A stretch of DNA of 64,000 bases. Origin: Pedobacter sp. MC2016-14. Its GTDB lineage: Bacteria; Bacteroidota; Bacteroidia; Sphingobacteriales; Sphingobacteriaceae. Below, in pieces: positions 44,849-54,152 of the stretch (positions are counted from its first letter, which is position 1; every line of letters starts with the position of its first letter). The DNA lies in NCBI RefSeq assembly GCF_020991475.1, contig NZ_JAJMPA010000001.1, positions 2,666,001 through 2,730,000 of the forward strand, written 5' to 3'. The position numbers were made by a program, and so were the translations under genes. Under the pieces are notes generated by a model, which made no database searches, was not told where the DNA came from, and saw only the letters and a program-made list of their open reading frames with translations.

Positions 44849-44901
44849 GTGCTACTCTTGTATAGTCAGTTAATTAAAGTTAAACCTTAAAAATACTACC
44901 T

Positions 44902-45390
44902 ATGCAAACCATCCTTATTCCAACAGATTTTAATACCGCTGCGCTTGATTGTATTCCCTCACTTTGCAAGCAACATAAAGATCAGGAGCTGCGCTTTAAT
45001 TTTGTGCATATGTTCAAACTGTCCGATTCTATTGGAGAGTTGCTTATGCTATCCAGACGCAATCGCGAATTTGAGCAGGTTAGCGATGAGTTTTATAGCC
45101 GTTGCAACCAACTTAAAGCCGAGTACAAACAGATCAAGGCCATTAAGATTGATTTTCTATATGGAAGTACACTGAGTTACTTCAAGAATTACCTGGAAAA
45201 CAATGAGATAGACGCCGTGTTAGATGCTTCTGATTGCTTTGTTGGTAAAATCAACAAGTCTAGCATAGATCCTCAAATCCTGGTGCAAAAATCTGGTTTA
45301 CCTATTGTTTCAGTTCTGCCTCAGGCTGTAGAAGAAGAGCTCAGTACTCAGGCTCATCCTATGTATGATCATGAACTTTCAGCAGTCTGA
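44902..45390 (+). CDS. Universal stress protein-like (UspA) protein
   Basis: 162 aa alpha/beta UspA-type fold beginning MQTILIPTDFNTAALDC. The ATP-binding G-x2-G-x9-G(S/T) motif is not evident, so it may be a non-ATP-binding form. It is the first gene after the tandem-repeat promoter and lies 33 bases before the bestrophin gene, so both probably belong to the two-component regulon. Confidence 0.8.
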   Translation: MQTILIPTDFNTAALDCIPSLCKQHKDQELRFNFVHMFKLSDSIGELLMLSRRNREFEQVSDEFYSRCNQLKAEYKQIKAIKIDFLYGSTLSYFKNYLENNEIDAVLDASDCFVGKINKSSIDPQILVQKSGLPIVSVLPQAVEEELSTQAHPMYDHELSAV

Positions 45391-45423
45391 TTTTTCTATT
45401 CATTTACCTAAAAAACACAAATT

Positions 45424-46350
45424 ATGCTATTAAAAGAGAATATACCAGTTTCCTATGTATTTGGAAAGATTTGGAAAGAGATGCTCCTGGTTACTGCCTA
45501 TGCTGCATTGATAGCAGTTTTATACAACACTTATCACTTTACCCGAATATCAATCCCTATCGCCGTACCTACAATTTTAGGTACCGTAATTTCCCTGCTG
45601 CTGGCTTTTAAATCCAATCAGGCCTATGACCGCTGGTGGGAAGCACGCACCATTTGGGGAGGTATTGTGAACGATTCAAGAACACTGACCCGGCAGCTAC
45701 TCACCTTTGTAGACAGCCCTTATGAGCTGGAAAAGGAAAGAGCATTTTGTGAGCGCATGGCAAAAAGACAAATTGCCTGGAGCCACAGCCTAAGCAGGCA
45801 TTTGCGTGGACAAGATCCTTTGCAGGGTTTACAACGCTTACTCTCCGAAGAAGATTTTGAAACCATTCAGCGGTATAACAATGTGCCTATGGCATTGTTG
45901 GAATTACAAGGGTCTGATTTGAGGAATGCCTATAAATTAGGCTGGATCAATGAATTTCAGCAGGTAGAAATGGACAATACCCTAACACGTTTCTCTAATG
46001 AAATGGGGGGCTGCGAACGGATCAAAAACACCATATTTCCTGCAACATACAGTACCTATATCCACTTTTCCGTATTGCTGTTTATTTTACTGTTGCCTTT
46101 CGGATTAATTGAATTCTTTGGTGTAGTTGAAATTCCATTGGTGATTGCCATTTCATGTTCCTTCTTCCTGATTGAGAAAATGGCCATTCATCTGCAAGAT
46201 CCTTTTGAAAACAAACCTACAGATACGCCTACCAGTGCCATTTCACAAACCATAGAGCGCGACATTCGACAAATGCTTAAAGAGAATTACAAACAGGAAG
46301 AAAAACATGGGGCCAGTCCTAAAGCTTCAAAAGTTTTCTACGTCCTTTAA
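45424..46350 (+). CDS. Bestrophin-family ion channel
   Basis: 308 aa, family UPF0187/bestrophin. Hydrophobic helices at about 15-35, 42-62, 205-225 and 225-250, and the characteristic FKSNQAYDRWWEARTIWGGIVNDSR block. Bacterial homologues form pentameric cation or anion channels in the inner membrane. A terminator follows directly. Confidence 0.88.
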   Translation: MLLKENIPVSYVFGKIWKEMLLVTAYAALIAVLYNTYHFTRISIPIAVPTILGTVISLLLAFKSNQAYDRWWEARTIWGGIVNDSRTLTRQLLTFVDSPYELEKERAFCERMAKRQIAWSHSLSRHLRGQDPLQGLQRLLSEEDFETIQRYNNVPMALLELQGSDLRNAYKLGWINEFQQVEMDNTLTRFSNEMGGCERIKNTIFPATYSTYIHFSVLLFILLLPFGLIEFFGVVEIPLVIAISCSFFLIEKMAIHLQDPFENKPTDTPTSAISQTIERDIRQMLKENYKQEEKHGASPKASKVFYVL

Positions 46351-46380
46351 ACACCTTTCTAACCAAAACCACTATCAACA

Positions 46381-46417
46381 AAAAAGCCCTTCAGGATTTT
46401 ATTCCTAAAGGGCTTTC
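46381..46417. terminator. Bidirectional terminator
   Basis: Arms AAAGCCCTT / AAGGGCTTT with an extended imperfect stem (TCAGGA / TTCCTA), between the convergent bestrophin and inositol synthase genes. Confidence 0.85.
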
Positions 46418-46435
46418 TATTGAGCTTTTATAAAA

Positions 46436-47641
46436 TTAAGCAGCTACTTCTTTTTTCAATTGTTTTCTTGTCGAAGCGGTCAGTTCACGTTTCGCAAGTG
46501 CATGACACTCATAAATAGCGTCGCTAAACATCATTTGCTCTGGTGGAGTTTTTTGAGTAGATGCAGAAGGACCTCTTAAAGCACCAACTAAACCTAATTC
46601 TCTGGCTACATATACGTAACGGATGGCGTCAATTACTACACCCGCAGAGTTCGGAGAATCCTGTACCGAAAGCTGTGCGTCAAAAACTACTGGTGCACCC
46701 ATAAAACCTTCAAGTTCCAAACGGAAATTCGCTACTTTGTTATCGCCATAGAAAGCAATATATTCAGAAGGACCAGCATGAAGGAAACTATCTTCGGTAG
46801 AAATACCGCGGATATCATTCTGAGCACGGATTACATTCTCTTTTGAAATCTTTTTAGATTTTAAACGGTTTTTATCTTCCATGTTCAGGAAGTCGGTGTT
46901 ACCGCCAACATTACGCTGAATGTGGGCTTTCACATGATGACCTCTTTCAAAAGCAAGTTCCTGCAACATTTGAGAAACGATACTTGCACCAAACTGGCTA
47001 CGCATATCATCACCAATAATTGGAATACCAGCATCAATGAACCTTTGCTCCCAAACAGGATCAGAAGCAATGAATACAGGAATACAGTTTACAAGGGATA
47101 TACCTAGTTCAATACAGATCTCCGCGTAAAATTCTGTGGCCAGTTGAGATCCTACAGGTAGGTAATTGATTAATACCTCAACTTCATGTTCAACCAATCT
47201 GTCAATGATTTCTTTGCGAATGGTATAAACTAAATCTTTATCGTAAGTGATTCCGTCAATTAAAGAGTCAGTTGTTTTTAACTCTTCCTTAACTACAAAA
47301 CGGTTAGCTTCAGGATACGCAATCATTTGTGGTGAAACACCATCAATTACAGGAGACCTGTAAACAGGAGCTTCAGTTCTGATGTCGCTGTTTAAAATGA
47401 TGGTACAGTTTGGTTTAGCAAAAATAGCATCTTTTAATGGCAGGCCAATCTTTCTTTCATCAACATCGAATCCACAAACAAACTCAATGTTCGCGGCATG
47501 GTATCCACCAATGTTATCAGCCATTAAGCCTGATGTTTTATCCGTAAACTTCGTATAATATTCCACTCCCTGTACAAGAGAGCTGGCGCAGTTTCCTACA
47601 CCTAAAATTGCAACTTTGATTTTGTTTTCTGGGTTTTGCAT
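46436..47641 (-). CDS. ino1: Myo-inositol-1-phosphate synthase
   Basis: 401 aa NAD-dependent enzyme converting glucose 6-phosphate to inositol 1-phosphate. The N-terminal Rossmann motif is VAILGVGNCASSLVQG. The Ino1 catalytic region is present as NYLPVGSQLATEF, IIGDDMRSQFGAS and RNVGGNTDFLNM. The length fits the mycobacterial/Bacteroidota type. It is a single-gene unit; inositol may feed inositol-phospholipid or sphingolipid synthesis in this group (inference). Confidence 0.9.
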   Translation of the reverse strand: MQNPENKIKVAILGVGNCASSLVQGVEYYTKFTDKTSGLMADNIGGYHAANIEFVCGFDVDERKIGLPLKDAIFAKPNCTIILNSDIRTEAPVYRSPVIDGVSPQMIAYPEANRFVVKEELKTTDSLIDGITYDKDLVYTIRKEIIDRLVEHEVEVLINYLPVGSQLATEFYAEICIELGISLVNCIPVFIASDPVWEQRFIDAGIPIIGDDMRSQFGASIVSQMLQELAFERGHHVKAHIQRNVGGNTDFLNMEDKNRLKSKKISKENVIRAQNDIRGISTEDSFLHAGPSEYIAFYGDNKVANFRLELEGFMGAPVVFDAQLSVQDSPNSAGVVIDAIRYVYVARELGLVGALRGPSASTQKTPPEQMMFSDAIYECHALAKRELTASTRKQLKKEVAA

Positions 47642-47883
47642 TATTTGAATTCTTGTTATTCTTTTTATTTATAAGCTTTTGTATAAAGGGTGAAGACCTC
47701 TAGATTCCTGACCTTAACCCAACATTCGTCAAAAATATTGATTTTCATTCTAATTTCAGTTATCCTCAAAAGAAAAACAAGCAAGAATGTTGCCGATAAC
47801 TGCAAACTTTACATTTCGATAACTATAAAGTTATACATCAGATGATTTTAATTGTAACTTTAATCCAACTAAATATATCCGTT
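47642..47883. other. Divergent region between ino1 and the DUF2147 gene
   Basis: About 240 bases, AT-rich. It holds a TAACTTTA -7-like element (47855-47862) for the DUF2147 gene. No gene or strong hairpin is seen. Confidence 0.45.
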
Positions 47884-48315
47884 ATGAAATACATATCTTT
47901 CTTACTGCTCCTTACAGCAGTTACATTTTCGGGGTTTTCACAAAGTAAAGATGCCGTTTTAGGCAAATGGGTCAACTCCAGTGGCGAAGCTAACATTGAA
48001 ATTTTCAAAAAAGGCGATCAGTATTTTGGTAAAATCGTCTGGTTAAAAAATCCGAAAGACGATAAGGGTAATGTTAAAACAGACCTTAAAAATCCTGAAG
48101 AAAAATTAAAAACCAGGCCAATTTTAGGTCTGCAAATACTTAATAATTTTGTTTATGATGGTTCAAAATGGACAGATGGCAAAATTTATGATCCAAAATC
48201 AGGTAAAACCTACAGTTGCAACATGACGTTTAACGATGCCGGAGATTTAAACATCCGGGGTTATGTTGGCGTTGCACTTCTGGGTAGAACAGACATCTGG
48301 AAAAGAGTTAAATAA
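47884..48315 (+). CDS. DUF2147 family secreted protein
   Basis: 143 aa from the ATG at 47884; an earlier ATG at 47842 lies upstream of the likely -7 element. A signal peptide (MKYISFLLLLTAVTFSGFSQ) is followed by the DUF2147 lipocalin-like domain: VLGKWVNSSGEANIEIF, FGKIVWLKNP, GKIYDPKSGKTYSC and the terminal LGRTDIWKR. Function unknown, periplasmic. Its stop codon abuts the stop of the convergent TrxR-like gene. Confidence 0.88.
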   Translation: MKYISFLLLLTAVTFSGFSQSKDAVLGKWVNSSGEANIEIFKKGDQYFGKIVWLKNPKDDKGNVKTDLKNPEEKLKTRPILGLQILNNFVYDGSKWTDGKIYDPKSGKTYSCNMTFNDAGDLNIRGYVGVALLGRTDIWKRVK

Positions 48316-49977
48316 TTAAACCTCACTAAGGTACTGGTGTACCAGGCTAATAGACATGGAGCCTTCGCCTACGGCGGAGGTTACCCTGTTCATCGCTCCC
48401 GCACGCACATCACCTGCAGCAAAAATTCCAGGTGAACTCGTTTCCAGTAAAAATGGATCCCTGCTATTTTTCCAAACCTGCTTAAATTCAGGATAGTTAT
48501 TCATCTCCCTTCCGGTTTCTATAAAACCTTTGTCGTTCTTAATAATCTCCAGGCCAATCCAGTCGGTATAGGGTCTGGCACCAATAAAAATAAAAAGTGC
48601 ATCTGCCTTTACCGTACGTGAGGTATTTGTAGTTGCATCCATAATTTCCATGTGCTCCAAATGCCCGTCCCCAGTCGCCTTAGTAATCTCTGTATTGCCC
48701 AATACCTCAATGTTTGCTGTATTCCCAATCTGATCTATCAAGTATTGAGACATGGATGAGCTAAGGTCTGGTTTCCGAACAATAATATAAATGTGCTCGG
48801 CAAATTTAGATAAGTACATCGCAGCCTGGCCCGCAGAATTTCCTCCACCCAGAATGTAAACCTCCTTATTTTTACAAGAAGTAGCCTCCGTACTGGCTGC
48901 ACCATAGTAAATACCTTTTCCTGTAAAATCTTCCACACCCTCCGTTTCCAGTTTTCTGTAATCTACACCAGTTGTAATTACCACCGCTTTGGCATTTATT
49001 TCTGTATCGTCTTCCAGTACAATGGTTTTATACTGGTCTTTAAGCTTAATTTCCTTTACAGATTGTGGCGAAAGGAATTCTGTTCCAAATCTTGTAGCCT
49101 GGGTAATGGCCCTCCTGGTCAGGTCCGAACCACTTAAACCGGAAGGGAAACCCAAATAATTCTCAATTCTGGAACTCGTGCCCGCCTGTCCGCCGGGCGC
49201 TTTTCTTTCTATCAATAAAGTGCTTAGTCCTTCAGAAGCACCATAAACAGCAGCAGACAAGCCAGCCGGGCCGGCACCTATGATGATCACGTCATAAACC
49301 TGCTGCTTTACGGTAGCATTTAACCCAATTTTAGAAGAGATATCAATCAATGAAGGGTTTTTTAACAATTCACCATCTTCAAAAAATATCACCGGAAAAT
49401 CCACTGCCTGCAGGTTATTTGTAGTGCAGAGCTGCTTAGCCAGTTCGCTTGATCCGATGTCCATCCATTGATAGGGTACCAGGTTGCCTGCTAAAAAGTC
49501 TTTAACCTTATGCGAATTTGGTGAAAACTGATAGCCTATCACTTTGATGCCCTTAAAATCTGGTTTATAATTCGCCTGCCAGTCGTTCAAAAGCTCATCA
49601 ATTGCAGGGTATAATTTCTCCTCAGGTGGATCCCATGGTTTCATTAAATAATAATCCAGTTGCACGTCATTAATCGCTTTAATGGCAGCCTCTGTGTCAG
49701 AATAAGCTGTAAGCAGTACCTTCTTGGCATCAGGAAAAAGTGTCATGGCCTTTTGTAGAAAGTCAACACCCTGCATCTCCGGCATACGCTGATCAGAAAT
49801 AAAAATGGCAATTTCTTCTCCTTTGTTTTGTAGCGCAAGCAGGCTCTCCAGCGCATCCTTTACAGAGCTGGTGTTTAATATTTTATAAGTGTCTTTATAT
49901 TGCGTTTTAAGGTCACGGCTTATCGCCCTTAATACCTGAGCGTCATCGTCAATACAAAAAATAATAGGTAATCCCAT
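48316..49977 (-). CDS. Fused response regulator / glutaredoxin-like / thioredoxin-reductase-like protein
   Basis: 553 aa in three parts. Residues 1-135 are a receiver with Asp62 in FISDQRMPEM. About 143-210 is a glutaredoxin-like domain whose CPxC site reads S152-P-N-S155. From 228 on is a thioredoxin-reductase-like FAD/NADPH module with GAGPAG (234-239) and GGGNSAG (377-383). The redox CxxC of TrxR is also absent (YGAASTEATSC, 359-369). Both thiol sites are thus gone, and the output may be flavin-based. It is 11 bases after the upstream kinase gene, so they form a pair. Confidence 0.9.
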   Translation of the reverse strand: MGLPIIFCIDDDAQVLRAISRDLKTQYKDTYKILNTSSVKDALESLLALQNKGEEIAIFISDQRMPEMQGVDFLQKAMTLFPDAKKVLLTAYSDTEAAIKAINDVQLDYYLMKPWDPPEEKLYPAIDELLNDWQANYKPDFKGIKVIGYQFSPNSHKVKDFLAGNLVPYQWMDIGSSELAKQLCTTNNLQAVDFPVIFFEDGELLKNPSLIDISSKIGLNATVKQQVYDVIIIGAGPAGLSAAVYGASEGLSTLLIERKAPGGQAGTSSRIENYLGFPSGLSGSDLTRRAITQATRFGTEFLSPQSVKEIKLKDQYKTIVLEDDTEINAKAVVITTGVDYRKLETEGVEDFTGKGIYYGAASTEATSCKNKEVYILGGGNSAGQAAMYLSKFAEHIYIIVRKPDLSSSMSQYLIDQIGNTANIEVLGNTEITKATGDGHLEHMEIMDATTNTSRTVKADALFIFIGARPYTDWIGLEIIKNDKGFIETGREMNNYPEFKQVWKNSRDPFLLETSSPGIFAAGDVRAGAMNRVTSAVGEGSMSISLVHQYLSEV

Positions 49978-49988
49978 AAGTTAAAATC

Positions 49989-51389
49989 TTAATTGTTAAT
50001 TGGAAAACAGATCATAAACTCCGTTTTTCCAGGCTCAGAACTTACGCTCACAGAACCATTATGTTGTTTTACAATTCTCGAAACAACATCCAGTCCAAGG
50101 CCTGTTCCTTTGCCAATTGCTTTTGTTGTAAAAAATGGATCAAAAATCCTTGCTTGTTTATCTTTGGGAATCCCAGGCCCGTTATCTGTAATGTAAACAT
50201 GCACATCATTGTGGTCTTTCCTGGTTTTAATGGTTAACGTAGCCTGTTGCTGTCCATCCAGAACATCCGTTGCATTGTCAATGATATTGGTCCAAACCTG
50301 GTTTAATTCTCCGGGTAAGGCTTTAATAAGCGGTAGCGAGGCATCAAAATCCTCAATCACGGTAATGCCAGATTTCTTAATTTTATATTGCATCATCGCA
50401 AGGGTATTCCTGATGCCTGAATGAAGGTCCACAAAACTTTTGTCACCTCCGCCATCCATATGCGTGTATATCTTTACAGCACCCACCAAATCCGCTATTC
50501 TTTTCGAAGCTTCCTGAATATCGGCAACCATTTGTTCTGTAATCAAGCTATTGTTGGTCCAGGTGAGTACAGATTGAAGATGGCCTTCGGGTAAATGGCT
50601 ATTAAATTCATCAAGATCTTTAGCTAAAATGCCAAAAGCCACAAAGTTTTCAGCCATGTCTGCAGCATCCCTAATTTCATGTTCATCCAGCCAGTCACTT
50701 ACTTCATCTTCTAATTCATTGCGCTGAAGCATAGTTAGATGCGGTCGGTTAGGATTGCTTACTGCTGACACTAAGGTGCCATGTATCAAATCAATTTCTT
50801 CTTTCTGAATATTTAAAGAAATCAGCTCCTTAAAAACATCGGGAATTGACTTCAGGTGACTCTTTAAAGATGAGGAACTACGTACAATAGCTGCGGCAGG
50901 GTTATTCAGCTCATGGGCCAATCCGGCAGATAGTTTTCCCAAAGCCATCATTTTTTCGCCTTGCTGAGCAAGCTCTGTAAATTCCCTTACACGAGAAGTC
51001 ATCACATGTACCAGTGCCTGGGTGAGCTCATAGTGCCTTACAATAAGTTCTTTTAAGTTTTCTTTAAAGCAGGCCATCACTTTGGCAGTGCTGAGCGCCT
51101 GGCAATAACCCATTGCCACAGTCGCCCTTGAAAAAGGGAGCAGGCCTGTAATGTTGCCCTTATGAAAAATTGCTACGCTGGCTTTGTTGTTACTTTGCAA
51201 GCGGTAGAGTTCCAAATCGCCACTTAAAATGATAAACATCCTGTCTACAGGATCACCTTCTTCAAAAATAAATTCCCCGGGCTGCAGATCAAAACATGTA
51301 CTGTTGTCAAACAGCCACTGCAGCTGATCTGCCGGAACATCTGTAAAAACTTCAAGGTTTTGTAAATCCGCTAAACAAGTTTCCTGCAT
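49989..51389 (-). CDS. Histidine kinase with cyclic-nucleotide-binding domain
   Basis: 466 aa, cytoplasmic. An N-terminal cNMP-binding-like barrel (about 10-125, FDLQPGEFIFEEGDPVDRMF) precedes the dimerisation helix with phosphoacceptor His159 in AHELNNPAA and the HATPase domain (NIIDNATDVLDG, DNGPGIPKD, GKGTGLGLDVV). No membrane helix is present, so it senses an internal signal. It should phosphorylate the receiver of the downstream fused protein. Confidence 0.9.
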   Translation of the reverse strand: MQETCLADLQNLEVFTDVPADQLQWLFDNSTCFDLQPGEFIFEEGDPVDRMFIILSGDLELYRLQSNNKASVAIFHKGNITGLLPFSRATVAMGYCQALSTAKVMACFKENLKELIVRHYELTQALVHVMTSRVREFTELAQQGEKMMALGKLSAGLAHELNNPAAAIVRSSSSLKSHLKSIPDVFKELISLNIQKEEIDLIHGTLVSAVSNPNRPHLTMLQRNELEDEVSDWLDEHEIRDAADMAENFVAFGILAKDLDEFNSHLPEGHLQSVLTWTNNSLITEQMVADIQEASKRIADLVGAVKIYTHMDGGGDKSFVDLHSGIRNTLAMMQYKIKKSGITVIEDFDASLPLIKALPGELNQVWTNIIDNATDVLDGQQQATLTIKTRKDHNDVHVYITDNGPGIPKDKQARIFDPFFTTKAIGKGTGLGLDVVSRIVKQHNGSVSVSSEPGKTEFMICFPINN

Positions 51390-51439
51390 TTCTGATTATT
51401 TTAGCTAAAGGTATCAAAAATCACGGAAAGAAGGTTCCC

Positions 51440-52168
51440 TTAATCTTTCAAAGTAGGGAGTTCTTCATGTGCACCTGGTTTTTTACGCTGAATCTGATAG
51501 GTGAAGTTGATGATCAGATTGTTTTTGGCGTTGGTGCCGGCCAAAGCATTATTATATTGATAAACCCAGCCCGCCTGTGCAGTAATTGATTTTGAAAATT
51601 GGTAGCCTAATGAAGTAGATACACGGTTGCGCTCAAAATTAGGCTGTTTGTTGTTCAGGAATATTTCATTAAAAGCAGAAACAAATGCAGTTCCTGCCTT
51701 CATCTTCTTTTCATTTAAAGGTACAACCAAATTTAAACGGTACCTGAAACGGTTTCGGTAAGCCTGGTTTACCCAGCGCTGTTCCACCCGGTATCGGTGC
51801 TCAATTTTTATACGACTAAGGTATTGTGTAAAGGTCATCTGTTCCCATACCCGGTTTTCCGTTATCGTTGGCCCTTTATCAAAATCCAGGTAGTCATAAG
51901 TAGTATAACGCCCTGTTCCAATTAAGGCCACATAATTGTTGTCTATCGCATAACTTAACCCGCCTTTAAATTCATGGTAGAATAATTTACCAAAAAATAA
52001 TTCATCAGTCCTTGCCTGGCTTTCAAAATATCCACCCCAGCGGTGGTCTGTATTGCTGGGCAGCACCACCGTAAATAATCCCCAGGTTCCAGTTTTTTTG
52101 GATTGAGTGTAAGCAGATTGACTGGAAAATAAAAGTAAGAAGAGGCTGAGTCTTAAAAACCGGTGCAT
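51440..52168 (-). CDS. DUF2490 family outer-membrane-type protein
   Basis: 242 aa. Signal peptide (MHRFLRLSLFLLLFSSQSAYTQ) then alternating beta strands with many aromatic residues (WGGYFESQARTDELFFGKLF, HRYRVEQRWVNQAYRNRFRY). This is the DUF2490 pattern, thought to be outer membrane beta-barrel-like; function unknown. It has its own -7 element (TATATTTG, reverse strand, 52201-52208) and could lead into the kinase gene 50 bases downstream. Confidence 0.85.
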   Translation of the reverse strand: MHRFLRLSLFLLLFSSQSAYTQSKKTGTWGLFTVVLPSNTDHRWGGYFESQARTDELFFGKLFYHEFKGGLSYAIDNNYVALIGTGRYTTYDYLDFDKGPTITENRVWEQMTFTQYLSRIKIEHRYRVEQRWVNQAYRNRFRYRLNLVVPLNEKKMKAGTAFVSAFNEIFLNNKQPNFERNRVSTSLGYQFSKSITAQAGWVYQYNNALAGTNAKNNLIINFTYQIQRKKPGAHEELPTLKD

Positions 52169-52200
52169 GTATTTAATGTTAATTTAGTATTAACAGGGCG

Positions 52201-52208
52201 CAAATATA
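52201..52208 (-). promoter_or_regulatory. -7 element of the DUF2490 gene
   Basis: CAAATATA on the forward strand, i.e. a perfect TATATTTG on the reverse strand, 33 bases before the start. Confidence 0.65.
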
Positions 52209-52264
52209 GGATATTTATTAACTATTTTATTCTTGAGTATGTGAGCACCTATTCATGAAATGAT

Positions 52265-52272
52265 TAACTTTA
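52265..52272 (+). promoter_or_regulatory. -7-like element of the YCF48-like gene
   Basis: TAACTTTA, one mismatch to TAnnTTTG, 15 bases before the ATG at 52288. Confidence 0.5.
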
Positions 52273-52287
52273 TCCAAAATAAAATTT

Positions 52288-53307
52288 ATGCTTCGCTTCT
52301 TTTTAACCGTATTGCTGTTTGCACCCTTCACTGGTTTCTGTCAAAGTTATGAACTCTCCTCTCTTAATATGGATACCAAAACAAGTATCCGCGGCCTTTC
52401 CGTTGTTTCAGATAGTGTAGCCTGGGTAAGTGGCAGCAATGGCTTTATCGGTAAAACCATTGATGGTGGCGAAAACTGGAAATGGATTCAACCGGCAGGT
52501 TATGAAAAACTGGATTTTAGAGATATTGAGGCCTTTGACGCAGATCGGGCGGTGATTGTAAACGCAGGCTCTCCTGCGTATATTTTACTAACTATTGATG
52601 GGGGTAAGACCTGGAAGGAAACTTATAAAAATGTAGACTCTGCTATATTTTTGGATGGTATGGATTTCTGGAGTGAAAAGCGTGGTATTGCATTTGGCGA
52701 TCCTATCCAAAACCGGCTGCAATTGCTGATTACAGATGATGGTGGACAAAGTTGGGCTGATATTACTGCTAAGTTGCCTTTTGAGATGGAAAAAGGGGAG
52801 GCAGGATTTGCCGCAAGCGGCAGCACCATTAAAACTTTACCTGGCGGAAAAGTTTGGATTGCCACAGGGGGCACCAAGTCTAATATTTATACTTCAGATG
52901 ATTACGGCATGAACTGGAAAAAGTTTGAATGCCCCATTCTTCAAGGTGCCAATAGTACGGGTGTTTTTGGGATGGATTTTTATGATGGAAATATTGGCGT
53001 AGTTGTCGGCGGAGATTATACTAAAGATAAAGAGAACAGCAATAATGTATTAACTACTACAGATGGGGGCAAAACTTGGCGTAAGCCATCAAGAGCTGTT
53101 TCTGGTTTCCGGTCATCTGTACTTATGTATAACGATAAAAGTTGCATCGCCACAGGTACTTCTGGTACAGATGTTTCCAAAGATGCTGGTCAAAGCTGGT
53201 ATCATATTTCAGATGAAAGTTTTAATGTGATAAAACGTGCAAAAAATGGTGGTTTGGTACTGCTCGCAGGTGATAAGGGATTGATTTATAGTTTCGCCAT
53301 CAAATAG
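52288..53307 (+). CDS. YCF48/BNR-like beta-propeller protein
   Basis: 339 aa with signal peptide (cleaved near GFCQ). Repeated blade motifs with Asp-box-like ends: TIDGGENWKWI, TIDGGKTWKE, TDDGGQSWAD, TSDDYGMNWKK, TTDGGKTWRK and SKDAGQSWYH. This fits the YCF48-type photosynthesis-assembly-like/WD40-like propellers commonly called 'oxidoreductase' in annotations. No catalytic site is known; likely a periplasmic binding or assembly protein. Confidence 0.85.
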   Translation: MLRFFLTVLLFAPFTGFCQSYELSSLNMDTKTSIRGLSVVSDSVAWVSGSNGFIGKTIDGGENWKWIQPAGYEKLDFRDIEAFDADRAVIVNAGSPAYILLTIDGGKTWKETYKNVDSAIFLDGMDFWSEKRGIAFGDPIQNRLQLLITDDGGQSWADITAKLPFEMEKGEAGFAASGSTIKTLPGGKVWIATGGTKSNIYTSDDYGMNWKKFECPILQGANSTGVFGMDFYDGNIGVVVGGDYTKDKENSNNVLTTTDGGKTWRKPSRAVSGFRSSVLMYNDKSCIATGTSGTDVSKDAGQSWYHISDESFNVIKRAKNGGLVLLAGDKGLIYSFAIK

Positions 53308-53339
53308 GCTTCCTTAGCCGGTGGTAAGGAGTAAATAAA

Positions 53340-53365
53340 AAAAGCCTTCCGGGAGGGAGGCTTTT
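53340..53365. terminator. Bidirectional terminator
   Basis: Eleven-base arms AAAAGCCTTCC / GGGAGGCTTTT with one T-G pair and a 4-base loop, between the YCF48-like gene and the reverse-strand tRNA-Gly. The terminal T-run also overlaps the tRNA CCA end. Confidence 0.85.
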
Positions 53366-53367
53366 GG

Positions 53368-53440
<73 letters not shown>

Positions 53441-53460
53441 ATTGGTTATTTTTGACGATG

Positions 53461-53468
53461 CAAATATA
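53461..53468 (-). promoter_or_regulatory. -7 element of tRNA-Gly
   Basis: A perfect TATATTTG on the reverse strand, 20 bases upstream of the tRNA 5' end. Confidence 0.65.
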
Positions 53469-53576
53469 CGAATTCTAAAGCATTCTGGAAATCATTTGGA
53501 TTTTTTTGCGTTAATTAGTCTAAAATAGCTTCTAATTAATTCAGATACAGTCAGAAATTTATTTAAATAAAATGGT

Positions 53577-54140
53577 ATGGACACTCAAAAACAGTTATCA
53601 CCCGCACAACAGGAAGAGCTACTCGGTATTCTAAAAATTCGATTTGAGAAAAACACAAGCCGCCACCAAGGGCTGGAATGGACAAAAGTGCAGGCAAAAC
53701 TGGAATTAAATGCAGAAAAACTTTGGGCGCTTGATGAGATGGAGCAAACCGGTGGTGAACCTGATGTTGTTGCTTATGATGAAAATACTGGTGAGTACGT
53801 TTTTTATGATTGCTCGGCAGAGAGTCCAAAGGGGCGTAGAAGTATTTGCTATGATCATTTGGCACTAGCAGCCAGAAAAGAACATAAACCTGCAGACAGT
53901 GCTTTGAACATGGCAGAAAACATGGGCATTCAAATATTAACGGAAGAAGAATACCGGAATTTGCAACAACTAGGGAGTTTTGATTTAAAAACATCCAGTT
54001 GGGTAGCCACACCTGCCGACATTAGAAAACTAGGAGGTGCTATTTTTTGTGATCGTCGCTATAACACTGTTTTCACTTACCATAACGGTGCCGAATCTTA
54101 TTACGGAGCAAGGGCCTTCCGCGGATCATTGAGGGTGTAA
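53577..54140 (+). CDS. DUF4256 family protein
   Basis: 187 aa soluble protein. The family block is visible: ARKEHKPADSALNMAE and the earlier LDEMEQTGGEPDVVAYDENT with YVFYDCSAESPKGRRSICYD, ending ATPADIRKLGGAIFCDRRYN. Function unknown. It is a single gene, with its stop 10 bases from the convergent PAS protein stop. Confidence 0.85.
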   Translation: MDTQKQLSPAQQEELLGILKIRFEKNTSRHQGLEWTKVQAKLELNAEKLWALDEMEQTGGEPDVVAYDENTGEYVFYDCSAESPKGRRSICYDHLALAARKEHKPADSALNMAENMGIQILTEEEYRNLQQLGSFDLKTSSWVATPADIRKLGGAIFCDRRYNTVFTYHNGAESYYGARAFRGSLRV

Positions 54141-54152
54141 ACTTTAGCAACA

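Noticed and set aside
53563-54012. 149-codon reverse-strand ORF over the DUF4256 gene
   Set aside because: Antisense shadow; the forward frame has a clear family pattern.
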